Source: Chitinophaga pinensis
GTDB taxonomy: Bacteria; Bacteroidota; Bacteroidia; SXHM01
Direction: 5' to 3'
DNA: 7,027 bases
Assembly (NCBI GenBank): GCA_945889235.1
Contig: CAMDBK010000163.1
Span: 1-7,027, forward strand
Shown: in pieces, positions 5,762 to 7,027 of the stretch
Position numbering within the stretch: position 1 is the first letter of the stretch
Layout: each line of letters starts with the position of its first letter
Made by a program: the position numbers and the translations under genes
The notes under the pieces: generated by a model
The model's input: the letters and a program-made list of their open reading frames with translations, nothing else
Databases searched by the model: none
Told to the model about the DNA's origin: nothing

Positions 5762-6589
5762 TTATTTTAAAGGTATAAGCTCCTCACCTCTTAAATCATC
5801 TTGAAAGAATAAAAAGTTATCTGGATTTGCACCAATGTACGAACCGAAGGTACACCAGGATTTAGCGGTTGTATCATCCATTCCTAATTGTTTAGGATCA
5901 CCAACTGTAATAGGTCCCTGTGATTTAAATTTTTGAAAATCCTTAAGTAGAGTATCATTCTTTTTCGGCACCCATTTCAATAACACTTTACCCGCGCTTA
6001 CCACTAAACTGCCTGCTAAAGTAGTAATTGTAATGGAACCTACCGCTTCGCCTGAGTTAGAATTTATGGGGTCAAAACAATAACGTGAGCCAAACATGGC
6101 TGCACTAACCCAATACGGTATATCATTTAAATCTGTGGCTACATTGCCGGTAAGGTAGGTAGTCCAGTTTGAGGTGGCTGAGTTATCAACCTGTGTTTTC
6201 CAGTACTCATTACTTGCTTTGCCAAAGGTAAGCGCAAACTGGTTATTGCTTTGCGGGCTTTTGGTGGTGGCTGCGGTGTTTATGCTGTCTTCTAATCTTT
6301 CAAAATAGAGGTTGAGGTACTGAACGGGCTCGCCCCTCAGTTCGGGGTTTATGCCCTCACCGTAATTAAGGTAGCCGTTTATGGTGTTGGCTATTATACC
6401 TTTAAATATCAGTTCAAATGAAACTGCGCTGCCCAGCTCGGTATAAACAGTGACAAGGTAATCGTAAACAAAGTTTACAAGGTCTTCTGCTGTTTTGGTG
6501 TTGTCCCAGTTGGTAATAATGTAGTCAAGCCCGTCTTTATGGTATTGGGCTAATGCGCTGTAGGGGTTTACATAATCTTTGTTTGGCAT
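5762..6589 (-). CDS. Hypothetical protein, 275 residues, upstream of the gws cassette
   Basis: I do not recognise the family. There is no signal peptide: MPNKDYVNPYSALAQYHKDG begins a mostly helical, soluble-looking N-terminal region (about 10-105). It is followed by a Ser/Thr/Asn-rich linker (about 103-150), a segment IPYWVSAAMFGSRYCFDP (157-174), and a hydrophobic stretch at about 182-205 that could be a membrane or core segment. The C-terminal 70 residues are polar and end DDLRGEELIPLK. Two cysteines are present (C171, C246). The first two thirds of the gene are about 45% G+C, and the last part (5762-5940) falls towards the AT-rich composition of the cassette. It begins 90 bases after the preceding gene and ends 34 bases before gwsG, so it may be co-transcribed with the ligase. 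A substrate or partner role is conceivable but not shown. The ATG at 6587-6589 has an A-rich leader typical of the phylum. Confidence 0.78.
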   Translation of the reverse strand: MPNKDYVNPYSALAQYHKDGLDYIITNWDNTKTAEDLVNFVYDYLVTVYTELGSAVSFELIFKGIIANTINGYLNYGEGINPELRGEPVQYLNLYFERLEDSINTAATTKSPQSNNQFALTFGKASNEYWKTQVDNSATSNWTTYLTGNVATDLNDIPYWVSAAMFGSRYCFDPINSNSGEAVGSITITTLAGSLVVSAGKVLLKWVPKKNDTLLKDFQKFKSQGPITVGDPKQLGMDDTTAKSWCTFGSYIGANPDNFLFFQDDLRGEELIPLK

Positions 6590-6647
6590 GGTTATCGGTT
6601 TTTTGTTTTGCCTACTCTTTGTTCAGCTTTTCGGCTTACGCTGTTGG

Positions 6648-6690
6648 TTTTTTAGCTATTGGCTGTTAGCTAAAAGCCATCAGCTAATTA
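6648..6690. repeat. AGCT-rich repeat with inverted arms, overlapping a stop codon
   Basis: TTTTAGCTA (6650-6658) and TAGCTAAAA (6667-6675) form a 9-bp inverted repeat with an 8-base loop; TGGCT (6660-6664) and AGCCA (6675-6679) offer an alternative fold. Read on the minus strand, AGCT recurs at a 14-base period (AGCTGATGGCTTTT, AGCTAACAGCCAAT, AGCTAAAAAACC). The first copy contains the TGA of the upstream partial gene. No T-tract follows on the minus strand, so it is a poor intrinsic terminator. Similar AGCT-rich words may recur between Bacteroidota genes, but only this copy is seen here. Confidence 0.5.
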
Positions 6691-7027
6691 CTAAATCCGC
6701 TACATTAATTTCTACTTCATCATCGTGTTTGGCTATTTCCAGTTCGGTGTTTACTTTGTTAAAGCCGGGGTATTCGGCTTCCAGAGTTACTGTGCCAATA
6801 ACGGTGGTGCTTACGGTATAGCGCCCCTCGTTGTTGGTGGTAGCGCTGGCTCCGGTTTGGGCTACGGTTACGGTAGCGCCTTCCAGCGCATTGCCGGCTG
6901 CGTTTTTTACCAGGCCGCTAAGCAGGGCTGCCGGTCCTTCGCTTACATATACTACGCCCCACAGGCGGGCATTCTGGCGTTTGCTTTCTGTTTCTTCTTC
7001 GCCATAATAGGCTTCTACTTCGTCCCA
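6680..7027 (-). CDS. 3' end of a carboxypeptidase-regulatory-like domain protein (partial)
   Basis: An open frame enters from beyond 7027 with no start in the window and stops at TGA 6680-6682, giving the last 115 residues. It begins WDEVEAYYGEEETESKRQNA, followed by RLWGVVYVSE. From about residue 35 to 95 it matches the carboxypeptidase-regulatory-like beta-sandwich fold: LSGLVKNAAGNALEGATVTV (36-55), then NNEGRYTV (65-72), then a G-x-VTL...YPGF strand pair. Such domains are usually modules of exported or surface proteins. The protein's full identity is unknown because its N-terminal part is missing. G+C is the highest in the window, about 65% in one sampled line, with codons ending in C or G, unlike the gws genes. 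The neighbour 90 bases downstream is the 275-residue protein, probably in the same transcription unit since no terminator is evident. Confidence 0.85.
   Translation of the reverse strand, partial: WDEVEAYYGEEETESKRQNARLWGVVYVSEGPAALLSGLVKNAAGNALEGATVTVAQTGASATTNNEGRYTVSTTVIGTVTLEAEYPGFNKVNTELEIAKHDDEVEINVADLVIS

Noticed and set aside
5762..5800. C-terminus of the 275-residue protein as the core peptide of the gws ligase
   Set aside because: The only support is a few Asp, Glu and Lys residues and proximity. There is no repeat, leader motif or cleavage site, so it is kept only as a remark.
6370..6589. Split of the 275-residue frame into two genes
   Set aside because: The frame is continuous, has no good internal start with its own leader, and no stop or frameshift is seen.
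6650..6675. Inverted repeat as an intrinsic terminator for the partial gene
   Set aside because: The stem is AT-rich, and on the minus strand it is followed by an A run rather than a T run.
6579..6821. Plus-strand 80-residue frame across the gap upstream of the 275-residue gene
   Set aside because: It runs antisense to the carboxypeptidase-regulatory-like coding end and through the AGCT repeat. Its hydrophobic start comes from T-rich spacer sequence.

Overview
The window looks like a chromosomal piece from a member of the Bacteroidota. The clues are: a perfect TAnnTTTG -7 element in front of the peptidase gene; start codons preceded by A-rich leaders rather than Shine-Dalgarno sequences; three lipoprotein genes with short signal peptides; a CTDP...NYN...DDGSC cysteine motif common on Bacteroidota surface proteins; and a 'grasp-with-spasm' (gws) peptide-modification gene pair, a system described from this phylum. 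All seven genes supported here lie on the minus strand, so transcription runs from high to low coordinates.

From right to left in transcription order: (1) the 3' end of a gene running off the window at 7027, ending in a carboxypeptidase-regulatory-like beta-sandwich domain and missed by a start-to-stop ORF search because its start is outside; (2) a 275-residue protein of unknown family; (3) a tightly overlapping three-gene cassette: an ATP-grasp peptide ligase (gwsG, probable TTG start), a 69-residue small protein, and a SPASM-domain partner (gwsS) that has no CxxxCxxC radical-SAM motif; (4) an uncharacterised lipoprotein; (5) a predicted lipoprotein of the M2 peptidase family (angiotensin-converting-enzyme-like dipeptidyl carboxypeptidase) with a complete zinc site; (6) a lipoprotein with a DUF1566 domain, ending at a perfect 30-bp palindromic terminator.

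The gws cassette is the most interesting part. An ATP-grasp enzyme of this type joins side chains of a ribosomally made peptide (graspetide-type omega-ester or omega-amide bonds). The SPASM protein always accompanies it, but its chemistry is not obvious. Here no classical Gly-Gly leader precursor, protease or exporter is visible. The only small gene is the 69-residue one, which overlaps both maturase genes, so it is the best candidate for the substrate or for a dedicated accessory protein. The cassette is much more AT-rich (about 25% G+C in sampled lines, some near 10%) than the genes to its right (up to about 65%) or the peptidase gene (about 45-50%), which suggests a separate origin.

Intergenic regions are short. 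They hold a terminator fused to a promoter (about 2592-2646), a set of REP-like hairpins next to the lipoprotein stop (2658-2718), and an AGCT-rich repeat that overlaps the stop codon of the truncated gene (6648-6690). No RNA genes, CRISPR arrays or insertion sequences were seen, and no gene-free stretch exceeds 300 bases.
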